A stretch of DNA of 64,000 bases. Source: Apus apus. Lineage: Eukaryota > Chordata > Aves > Apodiformes > Apodidae. The stretch spans positions 20,221,001 to 20,285,000 of the forward strand of contig NC_067290.1 in the NCBI RefSeq assembly GCF_020740795.1, given 5' to 3'. How positions within the stretch are numbered: the stretch's first letter is position 1; the number at the start of each line of letters is the position of its first letter. The notes beneath the pieces are model-generated. The model was given only the letters and a program-made list of their open reading frames with translations, was not told where the DNA came from and searched no databases. Positions 49,001 through 61,000 of this stretch are shown here, one piece after another. Position numbers and translations under genes: made by a program.

Positions 49001-52000
49001 CTGCAGTTCACTGGGGTTTAGATCAAAGGCTGCACTTAGTTGTCTGCATCCTGGGGGGAGGAGGATGGGCACAGGCAGCAGTGTGGTAGGAGAGGATGTG
49101 GGGATTTGGGATCACAGGTTGAACAGGAGTTGCTGATGCTGTGTGTGTGCAGCAATTCCTCCCTTGGAGGATGTGAAAAGAAACGTTGCCAAAAGACGCG
49201 GTAATTATTTATTCCAATTTTACATCCTGGCGGAGCCTCAAGTGAAGTATCGTGCTTAGTATTGCACTTGGTACTTCCAGAGAGATACGAGCCAACTAGA
49301 GAAATTCCAGAGGAGGGTAGTGGTCAGGAACAGGAGTGATTAGTCTTGCATCTTGGTAGCTGTGGGACAGAGGAGACTGCAAACACTGCCAAGGGAGGGA
49401 GGAGAAGTTCTGTTCGATATGCTCATGTGGAGAGGGGACAAAGTAATGGGCTTAAATTGTAAAAATAAATGGGTTAGATACAGAAATAGTGGAGTGCTGC
49501 AATAGATGACTTCAGGAGTTATGTCAGGAATGGCACAGACATAGTTAATTCTCCTTTGGGAGGGATGAGTGAATTAAGCTTTCTAAGGGTCTGCTATTCC
49601 TGTGAGCCTGTGGGAATGGCAGTTCTGCAGCAGGGCCAGAAGCTGGGAAGATGGCAGGCAGTGCAGAGGGGAAGAAGCAGACGAGCATTCCAGCAAAGGG
49701 ATCCCAAGCACTTCATTAGTGTAAGGAAAATTAAATCACTGAATTCAGTTTTATTATTTCTTCAGCTCTTCCAACCTAGACTTCAAAAATGCTGTCAAAC
49801 ATTTAACTTCCCTATATATTTTATTTCTGGCAATGTGGATTTTCTTTAATCCAAATGCATTTAAAAGCTTAGTATTGAGTTATTTTGTTGAAGAGCTGAA
49901 AAATTTGCCTGTTGTTTTGCATGATGCTTTGGTGGCTCATTTCTCCTGACACGGACGCGAAGCTTTCTTACACAGAAACGATTCCTGTGGTGCTGCTCAG
50001 TCACAGCAGCTCTGGCTAATAGCACACCCCTATGCTTTCCGTGCTGCTCAACATTGACGTTTTCAGAGGGTGTTTGAAATTTGATCTTTCTTCTTCCTGT
50101 GCTTGGAGTGTCCGAGCCATTCCCCACTGCCTGCCCCCACTTCCTGACCCGTTTTGAGCAGGAACTTTATTCCAGAAAAGGAGGAACAAGTGAAGAAGCA
50201 AGTGTGAAAATGAAATCCAAGGGGTGAGCAGTCAAAATAAAATGAAATCTGCCCAGCCCATGAATATACTTGGGTTCACTGAGAGTGTAAAATGCTACTG
50301 ATGTAGGCTGAAAAGGCCTGAAGATTTTGAGGAAGAATGTCCCAGGGTTCTTGTTCTCAGGCTTGTGTTTTAGTACCTTGTGGGGAGATTTATCATGGAA
50401 ATTATTAAAAGGCAGACAGTGGATGGCTTCCCAAGTTAAGAATGCAGCTCTCAAGGCTGAGACAAAAGCTAAAGCCACGAGAGTTTACTAAAAAATGCTT
50501 CTGCACCTTTTATGAACATTAGTTTGTTGAATCGCCTTTGTATAAAGTATGAATGCTTCTTCTAGTGTGTAAAACTTTATTTCCTGTACTTGGGGAAGAA
50601 GAAGGGGGCTGACTTTAGCCTTGCCTCTTGGCAAGGTTTCCCACTAGTCCAGGATTTATTTTCATGCGGGACCAGAGATGGAGTTGAGCTAAGACAGTGA
50701 AAACATTCACTAAAACCAGTCACTTTCTAGATCTCGGGTTAGTTCAAATTAATGTGTGCAGTTGAGAACTCCTGTCTTGGGTTTTTTCTTTTCTTTTTCC
50801 CCTTTTCTCAATATGGAGGGTTTTGATATTGCTAGGCAGGAGCCGTTGTGGTGCTTTGACTTTTCTGAAGGTTCTTGAGATTCTTCGTAGCTGAATTTGA
50901 GTAGCTTCTCCTAGTCAAAATTATTCCTTGTGTCCCTAAATAAGACCTGTTCCTTAATGTCTTCAAGGATACCTGGCATTTTCTCTCTGTCCTTAACCGT
51001 TTTCTCTGAGGAAATGTAGTGTGGTGTTGTCTTCATGGATTTCTTGTAGCCCTGTCTAGCCCTGGTCCATCCAGGGTCACGTTATCCATGTGGTGCCACC
51101 CCTCAGCGACAGGGAGGCTGCCAGTTTTCTCAAATTCTTTAACCTTATAACCTTGGATACCAAATGTTTCAGTTAACTGCACCAGTGTTTTTTCCTTTCT
51201 CCTCACGTTCTGTCCCTTCTGCCTTTTTGTTTCCCCAAGCATCTGCACTCAGCTCTGTTCGTACCAGAGACTGAAAAACGAATCTGGTCTTTCCTGCAAA
51301 TGTTTCCTTTTGGAACTGCCTGTATATCCAGTGTCTAAATATTTCTCTCTCTTCGAGTAGCAGTTTTCTTTTTGAAGGAGACCAAAGAGGTTACATGCAG
51401 AAATAAAACAAACAGTGATGTATTGTGAACTCTTTGGGACCTAAGATGTTTCCCTAAAGGTGTGCTTCTCATGTTAGTCTTCTGGTAGTTCTTTGGGCAC
51501 TCTGCTGCCATTGTGGTCATGGGGGCTTGGGAGGGTGTTGCTTGTAGTGTTGTGAGTTGTCTCTACTTTGGTTCTTAATTTGCCCCAAGACATGGCAATT
51601 ATTATCAGGAAATAATTTTCCCTGCAAGACATGAGCTCTGTGTTTGCTCATGCTTGATAGAATAGTTACCTTGCTCAGCTTTCATGGTAGGACAGCCTTA
51701 TACCACAGTAAATTTTGGTTGTGCTGTGCCTCTAAATGCATTGATATTCAGTGTCTAGCTCTCAGGTATGTGATTTTTCACTCTGAAAAGCCTGTTGCAG
51801 TTTTCTCCCTCGGTAGGTTAATAACAATTACATTCTTTCCTATGTTGTTGCAGCTTAAAAAAATGGAATAGCACTTTCCATTGGTAGAACTGTGCATAAA
51901 TGAGTATAATGGCAAGAAGGTGGTTACCATCATGTCATGCAGATACGAATTGAGGGTGGTTATTTTAACACAAAAATTAAAATGTTTAGCTCATAAATCA

Positions 52001-55000
52001 TGCAGGCTCTCCATTTAAATGTTGGTTACAAGGGTGATTTTCCTCCTTTGTTCTGCTTTAAAAAGGAAAGCTTTGAAAGCACTTGAAGCAGGCAAGATGC
52101 AACAGCCTGCAGAAGGGAGGTAACAGACTTCACAGCAGCACAACCCCCTAATATATTTTGTCATGTAATTAGTTCAGCACTTGAATCCTGAATAATTTGC
52201 TTTGCTTTGCAGTGACATGTGCGATAGCGACAAGATCTTTGGGCTTGGAATACAAATGCCCTCCTGGCCTGCACTTAAATTTTCCCCACTTGTGGCATGG
52301 CAGAACTGTTAGCAACGTGTGTTAGCAACTTCAGTCATCATGTTCCACTGGGCTAAACGTGTAGAGTGCAGGTTTGTTTTCCTGCTTGTGTTGCTGGAGC
52401 TGTGGATGGAGCAGGCTCTGCTGGGACAGCAGGTCAAGCATTTAGTGCATCTCGACAATAATTCGTATTTTGAAAGGCTTTGCTTGTTCCCTGCAAATTG
52501 AAAATGAAAGGATGTCTTCTCATCACAAAGACAGTAATTTCAGTAGGATCAGGTTCTTTTTTTCCTCCCTCTTTATGGAAATGCAGGAATGATTAATAAT
52601 CAACACATTTCTGTAGTTGCTTTTGTTCTATATTTTTGAACCTCTTAGGCTGTCATCTCTTCATTTGAAACCTCAGCAGGAACAAATATAGAAATAGGTG
52701 AGGTAGTAATCTGAGGGCTTCTGAGGAGGTGAAACCTGCCTGTGATCTTATATGTGCATTTTGTATTATTCTGTATGCCTCCTGTATGAAAATATTTCAC
52801 TTAAACACAAAAGAGGTCTTAATTTTGTTTTTAAATAAATAATCTGTTCCTGCTGTGAAGTGCTATCGTCCTTGTGAGTGTATTAAAGCTGTGCAACTTG
52901 CATACATATCAAGTTAAGAACTTCTGTTTACAAGATTTCTGTTATTGCCACCTATGTTACCTCTTCTGCTTCTTGCTCTTTTTATGGGGGTTTTTTGGGC
53001 TGGTTTTTTGTGTGTAGTTTGTTGTTGTTGGTTTGGGTTTTGGGTTTCTTTTTTGTTTTGTTTTTTAAAAACCTTGTATTTACTCTCTCCTGCGTTCCCA
53101 CTTTGGCTTTGAGGACATAGTGGGTATCTAAGTATGGAAAAGTCTGAAGAGAAGCTGCTAAATTTCAACAGGGAATTGGTAATTTAATTTTAGTAATGCT
53201 GCGCAAAAAGGAGCTTGGCTTTTTCAAGTAATGAAGCAACAGCTGTGTTGGTGTTAAATATTCAGTGGATTTTGTAAGTGACTTATTTGAATATCTTCAA
53301 CTTTGTTGATTTCCCTCATCTGAAGGTACTCTGAAGTAAGTTTTTTGAGAGAGAGGATAGTTTCTTTCTTGACTCTTGCCTTTCTCCAGGTGGCATCTTG
53401 TGAAATCTGGGTTTCAAAAATGAAGTAACGACACAACTTTTTGTTGCCAAAGAAGTAATTGATGCCTGCTTTCTCTAGCTGCAGAAAAGCTGGTGAATCC
53501 TTTCTACAAAATGCTTAAAATAGCTGGGGGAAATTTGGAAAAAATGAGTGCTGCATTACACAACCAGGCTGGCTGAAGCTGAAAGTACTTGCAGATCATT
53601 TACCAAGGAGCACAGTAGAGAAAGGCAGAGTGAGAAGAGTGGTGTAGTGCAGCTCAGAACTGAGCTGAGCTGATCACAGTTTGGGAGTAGCAAAGGTAGG
53701 AAGTTTTAGTAGTGGTTGGTGCCCAGCTGTCAGCTGGCAGGGGCTGAGCACCACAGAGAGCTTGGGATGTCAGCAGTGTCAGTTTAGCAACTGTCTGAGC
53801 TGTTCCCTGATACCTGCTGGGGGTAGAACTGGCATCGTAGCATCATTTGATGCCCCAAGGTGTGTGGAGAAACCCTCTGAAGGGAAGACTGGAATTGTAG
53901 GGGTGTATTTCACTATGAGTTATGTATTTCTAGGCTGCTGGTGAAAGGAGGAGGCTGTATCTTGGGTGGGCTCTGAAATACTCCACTTGCTTCTCCAAAT
54001 CATTCCTCACTCTCTGAAGTTAGTGGGTATTTAAAATTTTGGACAACTCTTGCAATATGTTTTATAATCCATTAATTTATTACCTAAATGCTACTTAAAT
54101 TCCAGCTCAACAAAGCCTCCCCTCCTCCCCGTCCCCATTTTTTTTTTTTTTGATCAGTCTGATGAGGTTTTCCATTTTGCTATGAAAGCAGAAGTTGTGT
54201 GTGCCTGTTTGAAGGGAGCCTGAGGGGCAGAACGGGGTGGCGTTAGCCAGACTGTGGGGCAGCACCCAGGGGGGCTTGCTGATTTTAGGGTATGTGAAAC
54301 AGTGATGCTCTGTTTCCTAAATCAGATCCTGCATCTGTGAGCCCAGATGCTGTTATCCCTTCAGAGGGACTGACCATACAAGAATTTTCACTTGCCCAGC
54401 AGCAGTTTGCCTGTGCAGTGCTACTCTTGTTCAGTACAGGGGGAGGTAAGAAGTGCTGTGGAGGCTCAAGGCTGGCTGAAAGCTTCCATTAGGGGCTGCT
54501 TTTCCAGCCTGAGGTTTTTAAGTTTTGGATAATTTTTATTTTTTTGACCAAGTACCTCTCCCAGAGGGGTTTTTAAAGAAAGAACTGTGTTCCTAAAAAG
54601 TGATTGGCAAAATACTGTGTTGATGGTTAAGGAAAAATATCCTAGCCTTTTCTTGTGAAGTTTGGATTCCTTCTGCTTTGGGAGTGGAAGGTGCCTTGGA
54701 TGGAGGTGGGGAAACCTCAGGAGATGAGGATTGTCTGGGCAAAACAGAATCTCTCCTGAAGTGTTAGGTGGAGACCTGTGCTTTGTTGACATGGATGGAA
54801 AAGAGAAGGGATGGATCAGTCTGTTCTTGGGGGCTGAATAAATGGGTTTGAAGTAGAGAATCTGACTGGTTGAGCTTGGGAAAGGTTGAAAATTTGTAAA
54901 CTCTGGGTGGGAAAGGAACAAGGTCTAGTACAAGAGAAAGGATTGGAAAAGGAAGAAGATAAAATGAAAAGTAGGGTTTAGAAAGAATTGCTGATGAGGT

Positions 55001-58000
55001 CATGTAAGTCTCCTCTACGTTGGATCCCAGAATACTTCAGAACATGGAATTTTCTAATGTTCCCAGTATGCTTGACTTTGATGGTTCCTCTGTGATGCTG
55101 GTGCATGCAGAGGATAGCCAGACATTACTGACAAGATTTCTGTGAGCTGTAGATGGCAGAAACCCATGTAGGGATCTAAAAGTCCAAACAGTGAGAGCAT
55201 TAATATATTATATGGTGCAATTATGGCCTTACTCAGTCCACTTCATTAGATGAAAAGCAATTGCTGACATAAGAACAGGATTTAGCTTGGAAGCATTGAA
55301 ATGCACATTTAATACATGCCCCTGTGACCTTCATTCATCATCCTTGTGCACGTGCACGATGGGCTGGTACACAATCATGCAGTCACTTTTTCCTGCAGGA
55401 CCTTTGCTCGGTGTTGGAGCTGGGTGATGTGTCATTGTTTCATCAGCAGTTACGTAGGACTTTATACTTACTCAGTGTGCAATGCTGCCATTTTTCATGG
55501 TGTATCATGAAGACCTGAAAAGAAAATGCCTTCCTTTCATGGTTAATATTCTACAAACAGTGTATCATAAGATGTAATTACTTTGCAGTTACAGTTTTAT
55601 TTATCACCTTTCCCTGTGGCTGGAGCTGCTGGAACCCATGACCAGAGCAGAGAGCTGATTGTTTCAGCTGCTTTGGCTTCATTTTTGGATCTGTTAGAAA
55701 TAGACTTGGCTTCCATGGTATAGTGTCTGACAAGTTATTGGGTTTTCTTGCCCAGTTGTCACTACTGTGGGTTGCTGACCCAGCTAGCACTCCTTGCATG
55801 TTGATTTCTGTAAACATAAGCCCATGGGATCTGGAGCTGTGAAAGTCTTCTGGCCGTAAAGTTTGTGTAGTTTGGACCATGGTGAAATACATTTGGTACT
55901 AACCAGCCTCTGGTGATCATAGGAAGGTGAATAAGGCTAAGTTTAAATCCTTAGCCACTTAAGAAATAGATTTCATAGAACAAATACTAGGGGGAAAAAA
56001 AGGTTGAGTGGTTTTCATTGTTTGTTTATAATCTGTAGCTTTGTAGCTAGGAAGAAAACCAAAAGAAAACATGGGTTGTTTTCCCTTCTTGCCTTGGACA
56101 AGGTCAAACACTTGCAGACCTCTCCCCTGTGCTACAGAGAAGAGGGGGTTGCTTGCAGTTAACAATGTAGAAGTTAAGCTGAACTTGACAACTTTCTTGG
56201 CTGAAAAGGGTGGAAAAAAGTGCACTTACACTGTGACTAAATCAAGTGTACAATTAATTCTTCGGTGCAGTTCTGTGCGTTAATTGCTGTCATTGTGTGA
56301 GCTGATGGTTTAAGCAAAAATAGAAAATGTTATAACTGATGAGTTGCTTACAATGCAAAGTCTTAGCGTAAAGTGCCAGCCTGCAGTGGCTTTTTGAATC
56401 TGTTCTGTGCTGTCAATCTCTGTGAATCATCTTTATGTAAATGAAAAATACATTGGAGTGAGCAAACCTGGAAAGTGGGGTTTGCACTTTATCCCACTTT
56501 TCTTTTTTCTTCAGAAGCTAAAAACTGGTGGTGTCAAGGTGGAGGTGAGTGTTTTTGAATAAATGCAACTAAACCCCCTTCCACACACCCTCTTTCTCTC
56601 CTTCCACACTATGTCACTCCAATAAAGGTCCCCAGTGCCATACCCAGCTCCTGCTGTGGCAGTTTACTGGGCCACCAGCTAGGCAGGCTGCAGCAGTGGC
56701 CATGGTGGTTTGGCACAAGTTTGGCAGTCAGTGGCTCACTGTGAGATGAAATTATTATCTGCCACCAGTGCTTTACGCTATTAGAAGGGGATTTAGTCTT
56801 GAAGGCAGATCTTTGCCCTTCTGTGAAAAGTGTTTGGTGTTTGCCTTGTGTGCTTTGAGGATGGATTAGGCAGGCCCAGTGACATCAGATAGTTGTTTTC
56901 TTTAAGGCAGGCATGAAAAGAGGGAAGGTGTCCATCTCAAATGGCATCCCAAGGTAAAATTATCAAGGTCTGTCTCTAGCAGAGCTCAGCCCTTTCAGCA
57001 AATTTAACCTCTGGCAGAGGTTTTTCCCTTTTTGACTGGCATGCATCCAACGTGTCTGTTGGCAGGGTGGCCCACAAGCAGCAGTGCTTTTCAGGTAGTG
57101 AAGAAGAAAACCCCAGGCAGGTCTCTCCTCAGCTTGTTGTTTCCCTAATTCATAGTGCTTGCCTGTACGAGTACACCACGAGCCTTGAGAAATACCATGT
57201 GAGCCTTACATCCACACCATTGCCAGAGAGGGACTGGGAACAGCCTTCTGGCTTTTTTGGCACTCAGTTTAAACTTCTAAGCTGCTACTTTGGGCACTAT
57301 CTTTGAATAGCTTAATTTATTTCTTTGCGTGTTCAGTTACTTAGCAACAGAGAAGAGAAAAAAACAGTAAACGCAGCTAATTTGGTTTTATTACTGATAC
57401 GTTAGCATCTCTTTATTATAAAAATGTATTTTTAATAAGACTAATGAGCTGTAATTCCTGGCTTTTGCCAGGCAGAATGTTAAATAAACTGTGTCGATGG
57501 ACTGGGTAGAGATCCTGGCACCCTGAGCGGCTTACTTGTTACCTGGAGCTTTGGATGTCTGTGCTTGTGTGTGCTACTGTTTGGGGTTATTTTGTGCTGC
57601 TGCTATTTTATTAAGTGAGTTTCTCCAATTGTGCCTTGTTTTCCCTAGCAATAGAAAGGATTTGATTTAAAAGCTTAACAAACAACAACAAAAAAACCCA
57701 AACAAAAAACCTCCAAGGTAACATGAATTGTGTGAAGTAGCATACCTGCTAAAGCAGAAAAACAAAGTTGAAAGTGTGTAAAATGGATCTGTTTGCCAGG
57801 GAAAGCACTGAAACGTTACCATTTTAGTATGGCAGTGTCTTTGACTGGAACAAGTTCTAAATTTTCTGGTCTTGCATGACATGTTTGGCAGCAGCAGTTA
57901 ATTTTTATCATTCATGGGGCGACGTTCCTGTTGCCTAAAAAAGCATTTGTCTGATCAAGAGCTTTCTGGAATTTGTTTATAAACCTTTCCTTGCTGCTGG

Positions 58001-61000
58001 AATATTTGAACAATATTAGCCGCAAAAACCCCAGATAATTGCAAATGGCTGAAGCAATCTCTCTGTTCATTTCATCTGTTTTTATAGATTGCCTGTTCAA
58101 GCTATGTCCCATGAACCGGTACTCTGCTCAGAAGCAGTTCTGGAAGGCAGCAAAGCCTGGAGCTAACAGCACAACAGATGCAGTGCTACTCAACAAACTG
58201 CACGTAAGTATTTGTGTTCATGCTCCTTTGGATCAGCAACACACTCATCCCCACTGATTTAAATAAGTATTTCCAATCAACTTGACACAGTTAACTAGGA
58301 GGCACTGGGAAGGTGTATAGAAATTAGCATTACAAGGCTCCTAACTCTTTACATGTCCCCTGATTTATGGCAAGGTGCTGTTCAAGGACTGTGTCCCAGT
58401 ATCGGGGTGTGTGATACTGGCGGCCATCTGAGCTTTTGTTGTTCACCTGTGCTAGCCTGTAGTACTGCTCTACGTGGGTATTTTGGGTGTTAACAGCAGA
58501 AAAACAGGACCCTTCAAACACCCAGGCAGCGCAGAGGGTTCTCGGGTGTTGCATCTCGCTGTGGGCTCATGAGGGTTGCTGTGCTGGTGGATGCCATCTG
58601 AGCTACTGGGCTGATAAATCTACTGGGATTCCTCAAGCAAGCATAGCTGCTGCTAATATATATAAAGGTTGATTGGTAATTATGAGTAATTACAAGGCCA
58701 GGCAGCCTTTCCTTCCTTATTAGCTTGCAGTATTTAATATTTTCTGAGGAAAATGTTGACATTCAGCAGATGAAAACCCAGTAAGGCAATTGATTGCTGT
58801 TTTTAGAATTCCTATATAAAAAAAAGCCAACTTAAATACCATCTGCTGACTTTAGAGTTAAATAAAATTCATGTTTATGTTAAATTACATAGCTAGAGTA
58901 CTTCATGTCAAAATTACAATTCTAAATATTTTTAGTTTCTTTAAGCCTATATTAAGCTCATTGTAGACTGAAATACAAAATGGCCCTGTAGGAGAGTGTC
59001 ATTTGCTGATTGCCATATGGCTGCCTTGCTCCTGCATTTTGCAAAGGCTGTTTGACTCACTTTGCTTCTGAAAACATAATTTTATAGCCTAGAAGTATTA
59101 GCTTGGCAAGGAGAAAGCTATTTTGGTACTGACTGTAGCACAAAGGTCCCTCACGTGTGCTGCATTTCTCCTGCCCCTTGAATGGTGATAAGAGAAGTAA
59201 ACCATCCCAGCTACCCTTCAGTAATGGAAGATTCTGGGTTTGGGTTTTCTGGTGTATAAAGGAAGAGGAGAGTTTATGCCCACAGGTTGTATGTGTGAGT
59301 TGGTGGATTTTAAGGGAAGAGAGTATAGTCTAAATACTGCTGTGTAGAAGAAAACTACTTTGTGGTTGCCCTGGATTGCAATGTCATTTAAAGTTGTCTT
59401 CTCTTTCCTCAGTACGTGCCAGGTCAGGTGTTTGGGACCTGTTCCTATTCATCTGACACTTGACCATTTTGTGCTGAGGTCCCTATGGAAATACAGGATT
59501 AGAGTTTTCCAGTATTTAGCCCCAGCTGAGTGATGCTTGTACAGAAGTGTACCACTATGCATGAACTGCTTGCTTGATTTGCTGGAAGAATTTGAGTACT
59601 TCACAGTTCTATTGAAGAGTATTTAATATGTGTCACATTGGCACAAAGGCTAATACTTATCAGGTCTTCAGTGACCTGGGGCAGATGCATGGCTTCAAAA
59701 TAATGTGGTCCCATGTACATCCCTAGTTTTTCTGCCAGTCGTATGGGTACATGTGCCATCTTTTCCATTTGGCACATGGAACGCACTAAAAAACTCTGCA
59801 TTTGCATGACGTGCAGTGGGGGGGTCTGTGCCCCAAGACATGCAAACAATTGTGAGCCTGTCTTTAGATTCCCTGTGATTAGATTCCCTTATCAGTGCAT
59901 ATAATTTCTAAGGACTTTGGTGGTGCAAGATGCATTCATCACCACTTGCCTTTTTTGGCTTCTGTTTGTCTGCTGATGGAATTTATTGTCTGCTGTGGAG
60001 CACTCAATGCTGAGGTCAGGTTATTTTAAGTTAATGCCATTTAAGGGATTTAAAATCTGGGACACTTGTCTTTCTCTGGTACCAAGAATCAGTGCTGGTT
60101 GAGAAGCTGACATCTAGTGGCAAGAGAAGACGGTGGTTCTTGGATGATTGTCAGTTTTGGTGTGGGCTTCTGAAATGCATCCGAAGTCCTAATCATACTT
60201 TTACATAATACACTGGTTTCTTTATTTGTAATTAATGCATCACCTAATCCAGTGCAGGCAGAGAAGTCCTGACTTTTTTGATTGCTGTTGAGAGGGCCCC
60301 AGTGCCTTGAGGAAATCCTTTCTTGACTGAGTATTTTGAAATCAAGCAAAAAAAAAGTTGTATTTCTGTAATAAAGAGAAAATAATGCTGCATTGTATTT
60401 CTGAATAGAGTGTTGAATTTGAATGAGCAGTTGTATTCCTGATTCTCCTGGAGCAAGAGCCAGCTGTCATACCTTGCACAACTTCTAAAAATAGCACATT
60501 TTGTGTAAGCTGAAGATGATGAAATTTTACAACAGTGTTCAGATAGCTGTTCCTTTGCTGTGACTAAGGTTTGTCCTGTGTTACTGCTCTGTCTTACTAC
60601 AGTTGAGAACTGTGGGCACTTTCTTCTCCAGGAGAAAACTGGACCTCCTGTGGTCCTCAAGATCTGAGAACCAAGCCATAATCGTCAGTGCTTAGCCTCC
60701 AAAGAAGTCTAGTTTTAAATTACTGTGTACTACCACTTATCAGTTGATACAAATATATTATTATTTATTTTTTAAAATACAAATACCATTTTTTCATGGA
60801 AAAGAACAGAATTTCTTTACCAAATGAAATAGTTTAAACAGCCTGGGAAAAATAGCTGAAAGTTCAGATCTCAGGTATTCGGAGCTCCAGTGGGCATTCA
60901 TAAATGTCTTCTAAATAATCCTGCTGCAAGGTGGACTTGATTAGAGTAATTGTAAAAAGTCAGGTTGTGAGAAGTTAGGGACTGTACTGGCAAAGTGGAA

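Larger units (their letters stand above)
28853..58087 (+). other. ITPR1: ITPR1 intron 3 (29.2 kb)
   Basis: The largest intron in the window. It contains a CR1 fragment at 35164-35480 (minus), an older CR1/L3-like LINE fragment at 49281-49560 (plus), a (TA)n(CA)n microsatellite at 33570-33594, a T/G-rich stretch at 52981-53070, and poly(T) near 54138-54151. I looked for nested coding exons on both strands and found no frame with recognisable protein similarity. The rest is unremarkable intronic sequence. Confidence 0.85.
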
